64,000 nucleotides of DNA from Devosia ginsengisoli (GTDB lineage Bacteria > Pseudomonadota > Alphaproteobacteria > Rhizobiales > Devosiaceae): NCBI RefSeq assembly GCF_007859655.1, contig NZ_CP042304.1:1054001-1118000 (forward strand), written 5' to 3'. How positions within the stretch are numbered: position 1 is the stretch's first letter; every line of letters begins with the position of its first letter. The position numbers and the translations under genes are program-made. The notes under the pieces are model-generated. The model saw only the letters and a list, made by a program, of their open reading frames with translations. It made no database searches and was not told the origin of the DNA. This document shows, piece by piece, positions 9,840-22,146 of the stretch.

Positions 9840-10315
9840 GCGCGCAAGAAATCGCCGGATTTGCCGCCCGACTTCTCCACCAGCCGCACATCGGTAATGG
9901 TCATGCCCTTTTCCATGGCCTTGCCCATGTCATAGAGCGTCAGCGCCGCCACCGAAGCCGCCGTCAGCGCCTCCATTTCGACGCCGGTCTGGCCGACCGT
10001 CTCGGCCGTAGCGACGACATGCAGGCCCGAGACCCCGTTCATTGCCTCGATCTCCACCGTCACCCGCGTCAAGGCCAGCGGATGGCACAGCGGGATAAGC
10101 TCGGCGGTCTTCTTGGCCGCCATGATCCCGGCAATCCGCGCCGTGGCAATGGCATCGCCCTTCTTGCCGCTGCCCGACAGCAGAGCCTCCACCGTCGCCG
10201 GTTCCGCCAGAACAGACGCCTCGGCCACCGCCCGCCGACGCGTAACCGGTTTATCACCGATATCGACCATATGGGCTTCGCCGCGGTCGTTGAGGTGAGT
10301 CAGCCCCTGCGCCAT
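9836..10315 (-). CDS. moaC: Cyclic pyranopterin monophosphate synthase MoaC
   Basis: 159-residue MoaC, which acts in the first stage of molybdenum cofactor synthesis with MoaA to form cyclic pyranopterin monophosphate. Typical motifs are [18 protein letters not shown] near the start, [19 protein letters not shown] in the middle and [20 protein letters not shown] towards the end. The ATG shares one base with the trpC stop (TGATG). It is coupled at the other end to moeA. Confidence 0.96.
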   Translation of the reverse strand: MAQGLTHLNDRGEAHMVDIGDKPVTRRRAVAEASVLAEPATVEALLSGSGKKGDAIATARIAGIMAAKKTAELIPLCHPLALTRVTVEIEAMNGVSGLHVVATAETVGQTGVEMEALTAASVAALTLYDMGKAMEKGMTITDVRLVEKSGGKSGDFLRA

Positions 10316-11127
10316 CAGCGCACGGTTTCCGGTGCGCCCATCAGCAGGGCGCGGGTGGCTGCCGCCACATCCGCCTGCCGCATCAGGCTTTCCCCCACCA
10401 GGAACGTGCCGATGCCGGCCTCCTGGTTGAGCTTGCGCACATGCTCGTGGTTCACAATGCCGCTCTCGCTCACCAGCAACGTGCCCTTGGGCACGCCCCC
10501 GGCCAGGCTGATGGATGTATCCAGCGTCGTTTCGAACGTCCGCAGGTTGCGATTGTTGATGCCGATGAATTCGGCGCCCAGCCCCAGCGCCCGGTCCAGT
10601 TCGAGCTGGTCATGCACCTCCACCAGGGCATCCATCTTCCACTCTTCCGCCGCGTCGAGCAGATAGCGCGCCACGTCGTCGCCCACTGCGGCCAGGATGA
10701 TGAGGATGCAGTCGGCGCCCCAGGCCCGCGCCTCGGCCACCTGATAGGTCTCGAACAGAAAGTCCTTGCGCAGAACCGGCAGGTTGGTCGCCGCCCGCGC
10801 CTCGATCAGATAGCTCGGCGAGCCCTGAAAGCTCGGCCGGTCAGTCAGCACCGAGAGGCAAGCCGCCCCCGCCATCTCGTAGGACCGCGCAATCTCGGCC
10901 GGATCGAAATCGGCGCGGATCAGCCCCTTGGACGGGCTGGCCTTCTTCACCTCGGCGATCAGCGCATACTGCCCCGCCGCCCGCTTGGCCTTGATGGCCC
11001 TGAGGAAACCACGAGGCGCCGGCTGGTCATGCGCCTGCGCCACCACTTCGGCCCAGGGCCGCATGCTCTTGGCGGCGGCGATTTCCTCGCGCTTATAGAC
11101 CTCGATCTGCTGCAGAATATCGCTCAT
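10315..11127 (-). CDS. trpC: Indole-3-glycerol phosphate synthase
   Basis: 270-residue TIM-barrel enzyme of tryptophan synthesis that closes the CdRP ring to indole-3-glycerol phosphate. Motifs include [16 protein letters not shown] with the catalytic Lys, [29 protein letters not shown] and VSESGI near the C-terminus. ATG 11127 overlaps the trpD stop by one base (TGATG); a TTG one codon earlier is less likely. It is not fused to TrpF. Confidence 0.96.
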   Translation of the reverse strand: MSDILQQIEVYKREEIAAAKSMRPWAEVVAQAHDQPAPRGFLRAIKAKRAAGQYALIAEVKKASPSKGLIRADFDPAEIARSYEMAGAACLSVLTDRPSFQGSPSYLIEARAATNLPVLRKDFLFETYQVAEARAWGADCILIILAAVGDDVARYLLDAAEEWKMDALVEVHDQLELDRALGLGAEFIGINNRNLRTFETTLDTSISLAGGVPKGTLLVSESGIVNHEHVRKLNQEAGIGTFLVGESLMRQADVAAATRALLMGAPETVR

Positions 11128-12146
11128 CAATCTCGTCCGTTCGAAACCGCCACGAGGCGGGCGAGTGTGTCCTTGGCCTTGCCAGTGTCGATCATTTCGG
11201 CGGCAATGCCGGCTCCTTCGCGCAGGTCCTGAGCGCGGTCGGCGACGATCAGCGCCGCGGCAGAATTCAGCAATACCGCATTGCGATAGGCGCCCGGCGC
11301 CCCATCCAGCACAGCCCGGATTGCAGCGGCGTTTTCTTCAGCATCGCCGCCCACCAGTTCACCGGGATCGGCCCGTGGCAGGCCGGCATCCTCGGGCGTC
11401 ACCTCGAAGCTGCGCAAGTCGCCATTCGCGATCTGCGCGACGAAGCTAGGGCCGGAGATGGTCAGTTTGTCCAGCCCGTCGCTGCCGCACGCCACCCATG
11501 CCTTGACGACCCGATTGGCCTGCAAGGCGGCTGCAACCGGCTCCACCCATTCCCGCGCATAAACGCCCAGCAGATAGCGGCGCACGCCAGCGGGGTTGGA
11601 TTGCGGGCCAAGCAGGTTGAACATCGTGCGCACACCCATTTCGGCGCGCGACGGCCCCACATGGCGCATCGTCGGATGGTGGCTTGGCGCGAACATGAAG
11701 CCGATGCCCGCCTGCTGCAAACAGCGCGAAATTTCCGCAGGACTGAGGTCGAGCTTTACGCCCAAGGCCTCGATGGTCTGCGACGATCCAGCCTTCGATG
11801 ACAGCGCCCGATTGCCGTGCTTGGCCACCGGAACCCCTGCCGCTGCAACCACGAAGGCGCTCGGGGTGGAAATATTGGGCGCACCGGCCCCATCCCCGCC
11901 CGTACCGACAATGTCTATCGCATCGTCAGGCGCTTCGACCGGGATCATCTGCTCGCGCAGGATCGACACCGCGGCTGCGATTTCGCCCACCGTCTCGCCC
12001 TTGATGCGCATGCCCATGAGGAAGGCGCCGATCTGGCTCGGCGTGGCTTCGCCGGCCATGATGATGCGCATCACGCTGCGCATTTCCTCGCCGGTCAGGT
12101 CCTTGTTGTCGGCAATCTTGCCGAGGGCTGCCTTGATATCCATCAT
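11127..12146 (-). CDS. trpD: Anthranilate phosphoribosyltransferase
   Basis: 339-residue TrpD, which transfers phosphoribose from PRPP to anthranilate. Motifs seen are [20 protein letters not shown] (PRPP-binding glycine loop), [43 protein letters not shown] and [12 protein letters not shown]. It overlaps trpG upstream by four bases and trpC downstream by one, part of the minus-strand trp operon. Confidence 0.97.
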   Translation of the reverse strand: MMDIKAALGKIADNKDLTGEEMRSVMRIIMAGEATPSQIGAFLMGMRIKGETVGEIAAAVSILREQMIPVEAPDDAIDIVGTGGDGAGAPNISTPSAFVVAAAGVPVAKHGNRALSSKAGSSQTIEALGVKLDLSPAEISRCLQQAGIGFMFAPSHHPTMRHVGPSRAEMGVRTMFNLLGPQSNPAGVRRYLLGVYAREWVEPVAAALQANRVVKAWVACGSDGLDKLTISGPSFVAQIANGDLRSFEVTPEDAGLPRADPGELVGGDAEENAAAIRAVLDGAPGAYRNAVLLNSAAALIVADRAQDLREGAGIAAEMIDTGKAKDTLARLVAVSNGRD

Positions 12147-12742
12147 GCGGCTCGCTTCTGGTTGAAGTCACGGGCGAGGTTCAAGAAGTTCTGCAGCAGG
12201 GCATGGCCATTCTCGCTGGCAATGCTTTCCGGATGGAACTGCACGCCATGCACCGGCAGGCTTTTATGCTGCATCCCCATGATCAGCCCGTCATCGGTAC
12301 TGGCCGTCACTTCCAGCACGTCGGGCAATGTGTCCTGCCTGACGATCAGGCTGTGATAGCGCGTCGCCTCGAAGTCGTTGTTGAGCCCACGGAACAGGCC
12401 CTTGCCGCCATGGTGGATCTTGCTGGTCTTTCCATGCACGAGATGGGGCGCGCGGACCACGTCGCCACCCATGGCCTGGCCGATCGCCTGATGCCCCAGG
12501 CACACGCCGAGCATGGGTATTTCGCCCTTGAAGCGGTCGATCAGCGCAAGGCATATCCCTGCCTCATTGGGCGTGCAGGGCCCGGGCGACAGCACGATGG
12601 CCTCCGGCGCCATGGCGGCGATGTCGTCCAGCGTGATCTTGTCGTTGCGATGCACCGTGATATCGGCGCCCAGTTCGCCCAGGAAATGGACGAGGTTGTA
12701 GGTAAAGCTGTCGTAATTATCGATGACGAGCGTGCGGGTCAT
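12143..12742 (-). CDS. trpG: Anthranilate synthase glutamine amidotransferase component
   Basis: 199-residue class I glutamine amidotransferase that supplies ammonia to TrpE. The nucleophile is Cys in [16 protein letters not shown], and the His-Glu pair is in [13 protein letters not shown]. The N-terminus [17 protein letters not shown] is characteristic of TrpG/PabA. In some bacteria this subunit also serves PabB, and a double role is possible. It is separated from trpE by a small secreted-protein gene and an 84-bp gap. Confidence 0.96.
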   Translation of the reverse strand: MTRTLVIDNYDSFTYNLVHFLGELGADITVHRNDKITLDDIAAMAPEAIVLSPGPCTPNEAGICLALIDRFKGEIPMLGVCLGHQAIGQAMGGDVVRAPHLVHGKTSKIHHGGKGLFRGLNNDFEATRYHSLIVRQDTLPDVLEVTASTDDGLIMGMQHKSLPVHGVQFHPESIASENGHALLQNFLNLARDFNQKRAA

Positions 12743-12826
12743 TGGTTGGCTCCAGCGCGGCTGTTGGGAATTGGTTCAGTGTTCAGAACCAGTTCCGCCA
12801 TCGATGTTGAAAGATCACCCGCGCCA

Positions 12827-13171
12827 TTACGGCTTGCTCCTCACGGCTGCCTCGGTCACAAGGCCATCCTTGATCGAGAACTGAAGGCCCATCGCCATCA
12901 CGTCCCATGAGTACGTTTGAAGGCCATGAGTTTCAAGGACTTCGAACGTCGGTGAGCCGCAGTAGTCCGCCGCAAACCCAGTCACTTCCGTTCCGACGAG
13001 CAAGTCCAGCGCGTCGCTGGGCGGGTACACACTAGCGCGACCGTCATCGGCAAAGTCCTGGCGAATATCCCTCTCGATGATGCGCAAGGCATCACAGAAA
13101 GCAGCTTCGGACGCTCCGGCACCTGACGCGGAACCTAGAGCCAACAAGGCGACCGCCACGCGCACGCTCAT
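12827..13171 (-). CDS. Small secreted protein of unknown function in the trp operon
   Basis: 114-residue protein with a clear Sec signal peptide (VRVAVALLALGSASGAGASE, cleavage likely near residue 20) and two cysteines in the mature part, in AFCDALR and ADYCGSP, that could form a disulfide. No recognised domain. Its ATG overlaps the trpE stop (ATGA), so it is translationally coupled to trpE although it has no evident link to tryptophan synthesis. The codon pattern looks less GC-rich than the flanking trp genes, which suggests a later insertion. The next gene, trpG, starts 84 bp downstream. Confidence 0.65.
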   Translation of the reverse strand: MSVRVAVALLALGSASGAGASEAAFCDALRIIERDIRQDFADDGRASVYPPSDALDLLVGTEVTGFAADYCGSPTFEVLETHGLQTYSWDVMAMGLQFSIKDGLVTEAAVRSKP

Positions 13172-14676
13172 TGCCCGATCCTCGCCTCGCCGGCATAGCG
13201 TAGCGCTTCCTCGGCGGCGCTGAAAAGGGCGCGGGCCTTGTTTTCGCATTCGAGCTGTTCCAGCTCCGGCTTGCTGTCGGCCACGATCCCGGCGCCCGAC
13301 TGCACATAGAGCTTGCCATCCTTGAGAATGGCCGTGCGCAGCACGATGCAGGTATCCATCGTGCCGTCAGCGCCGAAATAGCCCACGCAGCCGCCATAGA
13401 TGCCGCGCCGCGACTTTTCCAGCTCGTCGATGATCTCCATCGCCCGCACTTTGGGCGCCCCGGAAACCGTGCCCGCAGGGAACCCGGCCGACAGCGCATC
13501 GACAAAGTCATATTTCGGATCGAGCACGCCCACCACATTGGAAACGATGTGCATGACATGCGAATAATATTCGAGGAAGAACTTGTCCGTAACCTTGACG
13601 GTACCGGTCTTGGCCACCCGTCCCACATCATTGCGGCCCAAGTCGAGCAGCATCAGGTGTTCGGCCAGTTCCTTGGGGTCGGCCAGCAGTTCGGCCGCCA
13701 GTTCCTGGTCCCGCGTCGGCGTCGCGCCGCGCTTGCGCGTCCCGGCGATCGGCCGGATGGTCACTTCCCCATCCTGCACCCGCACCAGGATTTCCGGGCT
13801 CGACCCGGCCACCGAAAAATCCCCGAAATCGAGGAAATACATATAGGGGCTGGGATTGGTCCGTCGCAGCGCCCGATAGAGCGCCGTCGGGGGCAGGGTG
13901 AAATCCGCCTCGAACCGCTGGCTCAGCACCACCTGGAAAATGTCCCCGGCCGTGATGTAGTCCTTCGCCTTGGCTACCATGTCGAAATACTCGGACTTCG
14001 ACGTATTGCTGGTGACGGCGATGGATTCGAGGTCGGGCAAAGCCGGGGCTGCCGGCATGGCCTGCGTCAGCCGGGCAATGGCATCGTCGATCCGCGCTTC
14101 GGCCGCTTCATAGGCCTGCCTGGCCGACACACCTGATCGGACATACACCGGCGCGGTGAAATAGAGCTCGTCCTTGAGCGTATCGAAGATCGCCAGCAGC
14201 GACGGCCGCATCAGCATGGCTTCGGGGGTCTGCAAATGGTCCGGATTGCTGTCGGGCAACACTTCCATATAGCGGACCATTTCATAGCCCAGGAACCCGT
14301 AGATGCCCGCCGATTGCGGCGGCAGGCCTTCCGGCACCTCGATCTTGCTGTCCGCCACCAGGTTTCGCAGCGCGTCGAGCGGCAGGTCGGGCAGGGGCTC
14401 GAATGCCGTCTCGTCGATCTGCGCTTTCAGGTTGATTGATGCCGTGCCGGCCTCGACCTTCAGCATCACATCCGGCTGACTGCCGATGATGGAATAGCGG
14501 CCGCGCGTCGTCCCGTCCTGCACCGATTCGAGCAGGAACGTGTTCCTGCGCCCCTGCGCCAACTTCAGATAGGTCCCGATGGGCGTTTCGAGGTCCGCCA
14601 CGATGCGACGCCAGACGATCTGCGATTTTCCAGCATCGTATTGCTCGGAGAAGCGCTGATAGAAGTCGTCGCCCAT
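13168..14676 (-). CDS. trpE: Anthranilate synthase component I
   Basis: 502-residue chorismate-utilising enzyme that makes anthranilate from chorismate with ammonia from TrpG. The C-terminal catalytic core shows IAGTRKRGATPTRDQELAAE, DLGRNDVGRVAKTGTVKVTD and GTVSGAPKVRAMEIIDELE. ATG 14676 (MGDDFYQRFSEQYDAGKSQ) was chosen because the longer frame has a low-complexity Cys/Arg-rich start overlapping ppiD. Only 40 bp separate it from ppiD, so there is no room for a classical trp attenuator. Transcription probably reads through from ppiD. Confidence 0.96.
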   Translation of the reverse strand: MGDDFYQRFSEQYDAGKSQIVWRRIVADLETPIGTYLKLAQGRRNTFLLESVQDGTTRGRYSIIGSQPDVMLKVEAGTASINLKAQIDETAFEPLPDLPLDALRNLVADSKIEVPEGLPPQSAGIYGFLGYEMVRYMEVLPDSNPDHLQTPEAMLMRPSLLAIFDTLKDELYFTAPVYVRSGVSARQAYEAAEARIDDAIARLTQAMPAAPALPDLESIAVTSNTSKSEYFDMVAKAKDYITAGDIFQVVLSQRFEADFTLPPTALYRALRRTNPSPYMYFLDFGDFSVAGSSPEILVRVQDGEVTIRPIAGTRKRGATPTRDQELAAELLADPKELAEHLMLLDLGRNDVGRVAKTGTVKVTDKFFLEYYSHVMHIVSNVVGVLDPKYDFVDALSAGFPAGTVSGAPKVRAMEIIDELEKSRRGIYGGCVGYFGADGTMDTCIVLRTAILKDGKLYVQSGAGIVADSKPELEQLECENKARALFSAAEEALRYAGEARIGQ

Positions 14677-14716
14677 CGTTATCGTGTCCAGTCTGGGGTG
14701 AAGTCCGGCCTGCCGA

Positions 14717-16588
14717 TTACAGGCCGGTATCGAGTTGCAGCACCTGTTGCAGGGCCTGCTGGTTGACGACCAGGCGGGCATCGTCGCGCACCGCGGTCAC
14801 GAACTCGCCATAGATGCCGACGCGCGCCTCGTTTTCCAGGCTCGCATTGGCCGCCTCCTCCAGCGGGCCCTCGGCTGCGGTCAGGTCGGTCACCGCAAAG
14901 ACGATGAATTCGCCCGCCTGGCTCACCGCCGAGCCATGATGGCTGGCGTCGCCGGCAAAGGCCGCCGTGGCCACGGCGCTGTCGATCGTCCCGTCTTCCG
15001 AGCCGAAGCGGGCAAACGGCGCGCTGAGCTGCGGGAAGAGGTTGTAGGACGCTGCCACGTCGGCAATCGCCTCGCCATTGTCCAGCCGGGTCACCGCATC
15101 CTGCTGGGCCGCCATGATGGCATTGTTGACCCGTTCGGCCATGACAGTCTCCGCCACCTTGTCGCGCACCTCGTCCAGCGTCTGGTCGCGCGCCGGCTCG
15201 ATAGCGTTGAGGTCGAACCATAGATTGCCATTGCCCGCCAGCGGCAGGGCGGCGGTCAGCGCGCCTTCTTCGGCCTTGAAGATGGCCTGGGTCACGCGCG
15301 TGCGGTCCTCGGCGGCGAGATCGGGGATCACACTCAGCTCGGCCCCGCCCGACGTCACGTCGGCCTCATAGAGGTCGAGCCCGAAGCGCTGGGCGATTTC
15401 GGTCAGCGGGCGGAAGGCGGCGCGCAATTCCTCGATCTGGTCCTGAATATCGGCCAGTTCGTTCCGCGCCTCGCTCATGGCCAGCGAATTGGCGACCTGG
15501 TCGCGCACTTCGTCCAGCGTGGGAACGCCACCGGCCTCCACGGCCGAGACATGTACGGCCCGCTTGCCGGCCACGCCATCGATGACGGCAAAGCCACCAT
15601 CGGCCAACCCGAAAGCAGCGCTGGCCAGGCTTGCATCATTGATATCGGCCTGTGCCAGCGTACCCAGGTCGGTGGGCGTAAGGCCGGCATCGCTCACCAG
15701 CGTCTCGAATGGCGTGCCCGCGGCCAGCCCCGCCTCGAAAGCGGCAACCTGGTCGGCATTCAGCACCACCTGCTGGATGGTCCGGCGCTCGGCCTTGCTC
15801 AGCGTGGTCTTGGTCCGCTCGTATTCGGCCGCAATGGCGTCCTCGGCAATGGTCTTGGTCGCGGCAAGGTCCGCCGTCGACAGGCGCAGCATTTGCACAT
15901 TGCGTGTTTCGACAGTGCGGAACTCGGCCTGGTGCTCGCTCAGATAGGCGGCCAGTTCTCCTTCGGTCGGCTCGGCTACCGAGTCGATATTGGTCTCGTT
16001 CAGCGCGAAATATTCGATCGTGCGCTGATCGGCCACATACCGGTTGATCAGGTTCGAGGCCGTCGCCGGCAATTGCGTATCGCCGAACAGGCTCAGGATC
16101 AGTTGCTGGCGCCGCGCCTCGTCGCTCTTGTCCTCGAAATATTCCGCTTCGGTCAGCCCGCTCATCTGCAGCACCTGCGTGAAGCTGGCCGGGTTGAACG
16201 CGCCCAGCGCATTCTGGAACGAGGGATCCTCGCGCAGCATCTCGCTCAGCTTGCTCTGCGACACGCCAAGGCCGAAATCGCCGGCCATCTGGTCGAGCGC
16301 CGCGTCCTGCGCCAGGTTCTGCAGCACCATGGAAGGAATACCCAGGCTCATGGCATCCTGCGCCGTCGGCACCGAGCCGATCTGCTGGGCCACCTGGTTC
16401 AACTGGCTCTGATAGGCCCGCAGGAACTGGCGCGACGTAATGTCCTCGCCGCCCACCTTGGCCACCGTATTGCTGCCCAGGTCGGCAATGACATTGTTGA
16501 TGCCGAAGCCCGCCAGCCCGACCAGAAGGAAGCCCCCCATGATCTTGCCGGGCCAGGATTTTGCAAAAACACGCAAACTATCGAGCAT
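14717..16588 (-). CDS. ppiD: Periplasmic peptidyl-prolyl isomerase/chaperone PpiD (SurA N-terminal domain)
   Basis: 623-residue PpiD-like protein. It has a short cytosolic N-terminus (MLDSLRVFAKSWPGKIMGG), one membrane anchor near residues 15-37 (FLLVGLAGFGINNVIADLG), a SurA_N-like helical domain with VGGEDITSRQFLRAYQ, and a long periplasmic part with degenerate parvulin segments. PpiD sits near the Sec translocon and helps fold outer-membrane and periplasmic proteins. The start at 16588 gives the usual family length; the longer frame runs into the tpiA promoter. Gene order ppiD-trpE-trpG is common in Hyphomicrobiales. Confidence 0.9.
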   Translation of the reverse strand: MLDSLRVFAKSWPGKIMGGFLLVGLAGFGINNVIADLGSNTVAKVGGEDITSRQFLRAYQSQLNQVAQQIGSVPTAQDAMSLGIPSMVLQNLAQDAALDQMAGDFGLGVSQSKLSEMLREDPSFQNALGAFNPASFTQVLQMSGLTEAEYFEDKSDEARRQQLILSLFGDTQLPATASNLINRYVADQRTIEYFALNETNIDSVAEPTEGELAAYLSEHQAEFRTVETRNVQMLRLSTADLAATKTIAEDAIAAEYERTKTTLSKAERRTIQQVVLNADQVAAFEAGLAAGTPFETLVSDAGLTPTDLGTLAQADINDASLASAAFGLADGGFAVIDGVAGKRAVHVSAVEAGGVPTLDEVRDQVANSLAMSEARNELADIQDQIEELRAAFRPLTEIAQRFGLDLYEADVTSGGAELSVIPDLAAEDRTRVTQAIFKAEEGALTAALPLAGNGNLWFDLNAIEPARDQTLDEVRDKVAETVMAERVNNAIMAAQQDAVTRLDNGEAIADVAASYNLFPQLSAPFARFGSEDGTIDSAVATAAFAGDASHHGSAVSQAGEFIVFAVTDLTAAEGPLEEAANASLENEARVGIYGEFVTAVRDDARLVVNQQALQQVLQLDTGL

Positions 16589-16712
16589 CTGAGACGTTCC
16601 AGTTGGGCAACACCAGGCTTTACCGCGTGGGCGGGAGGGCACTAGTAATCCATTTTGACAGCCGGGGTTAGGGCAAACCTTGCCCCGGTGCAAGAGGCAG
16701 CAGGAGCAAAGA

Positions 16713-17468
16713 GTGACAACGACAATAACGCCGCTGATCGCAGGGAACTGGAAAATGAACGGTCTGCGGGCCTCGCTGGACGAGCTGACCGCCCTCGCGG
16801 AGATGATGACGGCAGGCGAGGCACCCCGCGCCATCGTGGTCATCTGCCCGCCCGCCACCATCCTGGCGGCCGTGGCCCGCCAGGGCGCCACGTCAGGCAT
16901 CCTGGCCGGCGGGCAGGATTGCCACCCCGCCGCCTCGGGCGCCCATACCGGCGATATCGCGGCCGGCATGCTGGCCGATGCCGGCGCCCAATATGTCATT
17001 GTGGGTCATTCCGAACGCCGCGCCGCCCATGGCGAAACCGATGATATCGTGCGTGCCAAGGCCGAAGCCGCCATCGGCGCCGGCCTCAAGCCCATCATCT
17101 GCGTCGGCGAGACCGAAGCCGAACGCGATGGCGGAAGCGCCGAATCTGTCGTTGTCAGCCAGCTCGCTGGCTCCATCCCCGACGCCGCCGGCCAGCACGA
17201 TGTCATCGTCGCCTACGAGCCGGTCTGGGCCATCGGCACCGGCCGCACCCCCAGCAATGACGACATCGCCCAGATGCATGACGCCATCCGCCGCCAGTTG
17301 GTGACCCGCTTCGGCGACAAGGGGCAGGCGATCCACATTCTCTATGGCGGCTCGCTCAAGCCGCAGAATGCCCGCGAAATCCTGGCCATATCAAACGTCA
17401 ATGGCGGCCTTGTCGGTGGCGCCAGCCTCTTGGCAAAGGACTTCGCTACCATTATCTCCGCCGTGTGA
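16713..17468 (+). CDS. tpiA: Triose-phosphate isomerase
   Basis: 251-residue TIM-barrel glycolytic enzyme that interconverts DHAP and glyceraldehyde-3-phosphate. Catalytic motifs are AGNWKMNG with the catalytic Lys, IVGHSERR with the catalytic His, and [12 protein letters not shown] with the catalytic Glu; the phosphate loop is [10 protein letters not shown]. The GTG at 16713 is the likely start, with AGGAG six bases upstream. It is divergent from ppiD and is followed 110 bp later by secG. Confidence 0.97.
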   Translation: MTTTITPLIAGNWKMNGLRASLDELTALAEMMTAGEAPRAIVVICPPATILAAVARQGATSGILAGGQDCHPAASGAHTGDIAAGMLADAGAQYVIVGHSERRAAHGETDDIVRAKAEAAIGAGLKPIICVGETEAERDGGSAESVVVSQLAGSIPDAAGQHDVIVAYEPVWAIGTGRTPSNDDIAQMHDAIRRQLVTRFGDKGQAIHILYGGSLKPQNAREILAISNVNGGLVGGASLLAKDFATIISAV

Positions 17469-17578
17469 TACGCGGGTGCCGTGGACAGGGCCGGAAAATG
17501 GCCCTGGCCTCTGGCATTTGCTGCGCGAGGCGTGTAAGACGCGCCATCCTTTGACTGACCTATAGACAAGAAGACACA

Positions 17579-18055
17579 ATGGCGAACGTCCTGATTGTGG
17601 CCTATTTGCTGATCGTCCTGGCGCTGATTGCAGTGATCCTGCTGCAGCGCTCCGAGGGCGGGGCATTGGGCATTGGTGGTGGTGGCGGCGGCGGTTTCAT
17701 GACCGCGCGCGGCTCGGCCAACCTGCTCACCCGCACCACGGCGATTCTGGCGGTCCTGTTCTTCGCCACGGCCATTGGCCTGACGGTTCTGTCCGAACTC
17801 GATCGCGGCACATCCGGCATTCTCGAAGGCGCCACTACCACCGAGGACGGCACCGCGCCGACCAACGTGCTCGACGCGCTCAATGCCCTGCAGCCCGAAA
17901 CGTCCGACCTGCCGGTTCCCACCACGGAAACCGCGCCGGCCCCCGAGGCTCCCGCTGCCGATGCCGCGACCCCCGACGCGGCCAGCGACCTGCCGGTGCC
18001 CGACGCGCCGCAGGAAACGCCGACCAACGAACCGGCTGCGCCGGCGACCAACTGA
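17579..18055 (+). CDS. secG: Preprotein translocase subunit SecG
   Basis: 158-residue SecG. It has two transmembrane helices (about residues 3-20, LIVAYLLIVLALIAVILL, and 55-75, ILAVLFFATAIGLTVL) joined by the typical LLQRSEGGALGIGGGGGGGF loop. The long C-terminal tail is Ala/Pro/Thr-rich and poorly conserved, as in other alphaproteobacteria. SecG assists SecYE during protein export. A strong intrinsic terminator follows at 18080. Confidence 0.94.
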   Translation: MANVLIVAYLLIVLALIAVILLQRSEGGALGIGGGGGGGFMTARGSANLLTRTTAILAVLFFATAIGLTVLSELDRGTSGILEGATTTEDGTAPTNVLDALNALQPETSDLPVPTTETAPAPEAPAADAATPDAASDLPVPDAPQETPTNEPAAPATN

Positions 18056-18079
18056 CCGCCGCAAGGCGAACCAAAAGAG

Positions 18080-18106
18080 GGGGATGGAAACATCCCCTTC
18101 TTCTTT
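18080..18106 (+). terminator. Rho-independent terminator after secG
   Basis: Stem GGGGATG (18080-18086), loop GAAA, then CATCCCC (18091-18097), followed directly by TTCTTCTTTG. It begins 25 bp after the secG stop. Confidence 0.85.
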
Positions 18107-18108
18107 GT

Positions 18109-18131
18109 GTAGAGCGGGTTGCGCGCTCTAC
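18109..18131 (+). promoter_or_regulatory. Inverted repeat ahead of pyrG
   Basis: GTAGAGCG (18109-18116) and CGCTCTAC (18124-18131) form an 8-bp perfect inverted repeat around a 7-base spacer, 34 bp before the pyrG start. It may be an operator or a 5' UTR hairpin. Role not known. Confidence 0.4.
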
Positions 18132-18158
18132 GAATCGACGCTGATGTGATTAAGGTGA

Positions 18159-19793
<1,635 letters not shown>

Positions 19794-19803
19794 CGCGAGC
19801 GCC

Positions 19804-19980
19804 ATGGCCGAGATCATCAATCTCCGCAACGCCCGCAAGCAGAAGGCCCGCGCCGGCAAGGAAGCGCAGGCCGAACAGAACCGCATCCTGTTCGGCCGCA
19901 CCAAGACCGAAAAGCTGAAGCAGGCGGCCGAAAAGGCGCAAGCGGACAAGCATATCGACGGCCACAAGCGGGAAGAGTAG
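19804..19980 (+). CDS. Small DUF4169-family protein
   Basis: 58-residue, highly charged basic protein (begins MAEIINLRNARKQKARAGK, then FGRTKTEKLKQAAEKAQ). It resembles the DUF4169 family found in alphaproteobacteria, predicted helical with no known function. ATG 19804 lies 10 bp after the pyrG stop, so it is probably cotranscribed. It is real because the sequence is alphaproteobacterial-conserved in style and ends cleanly before the repeat at 20009. Confidence 0.7.
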   Translation: MAEIINLRNARKQKARAGKEAQAEQNRILFGRTKTEKLKQAAEKAQADKHIDGHKREE

Positions 19981-20008
19981 GGGGTATCGCTGCGGCCCCC
20001 ACATCCAC

Positions 20009-20040
20009 GGTGTCACCCCGGCCTTGAGCCGGGGCCCATC
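20009..20040 (+). repeat. Single arm of repeat family 2
   Basis: GGTGTCACCCCGGCCTTGAG followed by CCGGGGCCCATC. It matches the left arm of the element at 6964 and can form the same CCCGGC/GCCGGG hairpin. Confidence 0.75.
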
Positions 20041-20104
20041 CCGAGATGTTGCGACACTTGGCGAACGCTCGGTACTGGCCCGTTTGCTGTCTCAGGGCTT
20101 GCGG

Positions 20105-20228
20105 CCCCACCCCACCCTCAATCCCTCCCCATCATGGGGAGGGAGGCGCATGGGCAACGTCGGTGGCCCAACCCACCGGACAGGCTTCCCTCCCCCTTGT
20201 GGGGAGGGAGTGAGGGTGGGGGTGAGCC
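20105..20228 (+). repeat. Intergenic inverted-repeat element, family 1, copy 3
   Basis: The left arm starts CCCCACCCCACCCTCAATCC and continues CTCCCCATCATGGGGAGGGA; the inner part GGCGCATGGGC is shared with the 8,497 and 34,241 copies; the right arm contains CTCCCCCTTGTGGGGAGGGA and ends GTGAGGGTGGGGGTG. It lies between the DUF4169 gene (plus) and the VOC gene (minus), which converge. Confidence 0.85.
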
Positions 20229-20257
20229 ACGATCACCGAACTCGGGAAAGCCGCCGC

Positions 20258-20690
20258 CTACCAGTTCACCTGGCAAACCCCGCCCTTCGGCGCAAACTGC
20301 ATGCTGTCACCCGTATACTGGAAAATCTCCAGCTTCACGCCATTGGGGTCCTTGGTCCAGGCCTGCCACGTCCCGTCCGCGCCCAGCTTCTTGTCGGTGA
20401 TGTCGACGCCCTGCGCCCGCACATGGGCGATCAGCCCGTCCAAATCCTCGGTCTCGAGGCAGATATGGTTGATCTGGTCGGTCTCGGCGAAGCGCGATTC
20501 CCCCCTTGCGGAACACCTCGATAAAGGTGCGCGCGCCCAGGTCCATATAGAACCCGATCCAGTCCTCACCGCGCTTGAAGTCAAACGCCTTCTCGATACC
20601 GAGCGCGTCACGATAGAAATTGGCCGTCTTTTCCAGGTCGTGCGCGAAGATGCAGGCATGGGCAACCTGCTTGATGAACTGCGTGGTCAT
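20258..20690 (-). pseudogene. VOC-family (glyoxalase-like) protein, frameshifted
   Basis: The N-terminal frame starts at ATG 20690 after a GGAGG site (MTTQFIKQVAHACIFAHDL; NFYRDALG) and reads as a vicinal-oxygen-chelate domain up to TFIEVFRKGG. The rest of the domain continues in another frame (ESRFAETDQINHICLETEDL ... QAWTKDPNGVKLEIFQYTG) to a stop at 20258. The switch falls at the six-C run at 20500-20505. Removing one base restores a normal protein of about 143 residues. It may be a true mutation or a homopolymer sequencing error. The substrate is unknown. Confidence 0.8.
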
Positions 20691-20818
20691 GGTTCCTCCG
20701 GGAAGCATCCCGTATTAACGATAAACCACCCATGGATCAATCGCCCGACCGCCCCGGAAGCCGGCCAATCGGCATTTTTTTGTGCCGCCCTCTTTTACTT
20801 GTCACGCCCCGCGTCTAG

Positions 20819-22141
<1,323 letters not shown>

Positions 22142-22146
22142 CACCG

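Noticed and set aside
14677..14716. Trp attenuator/leader peptide before trpE
   Set aside because: Only 40 bp separate ppiD and trpE, and there is no short Trp-rich reading frame with alternative hairpins.
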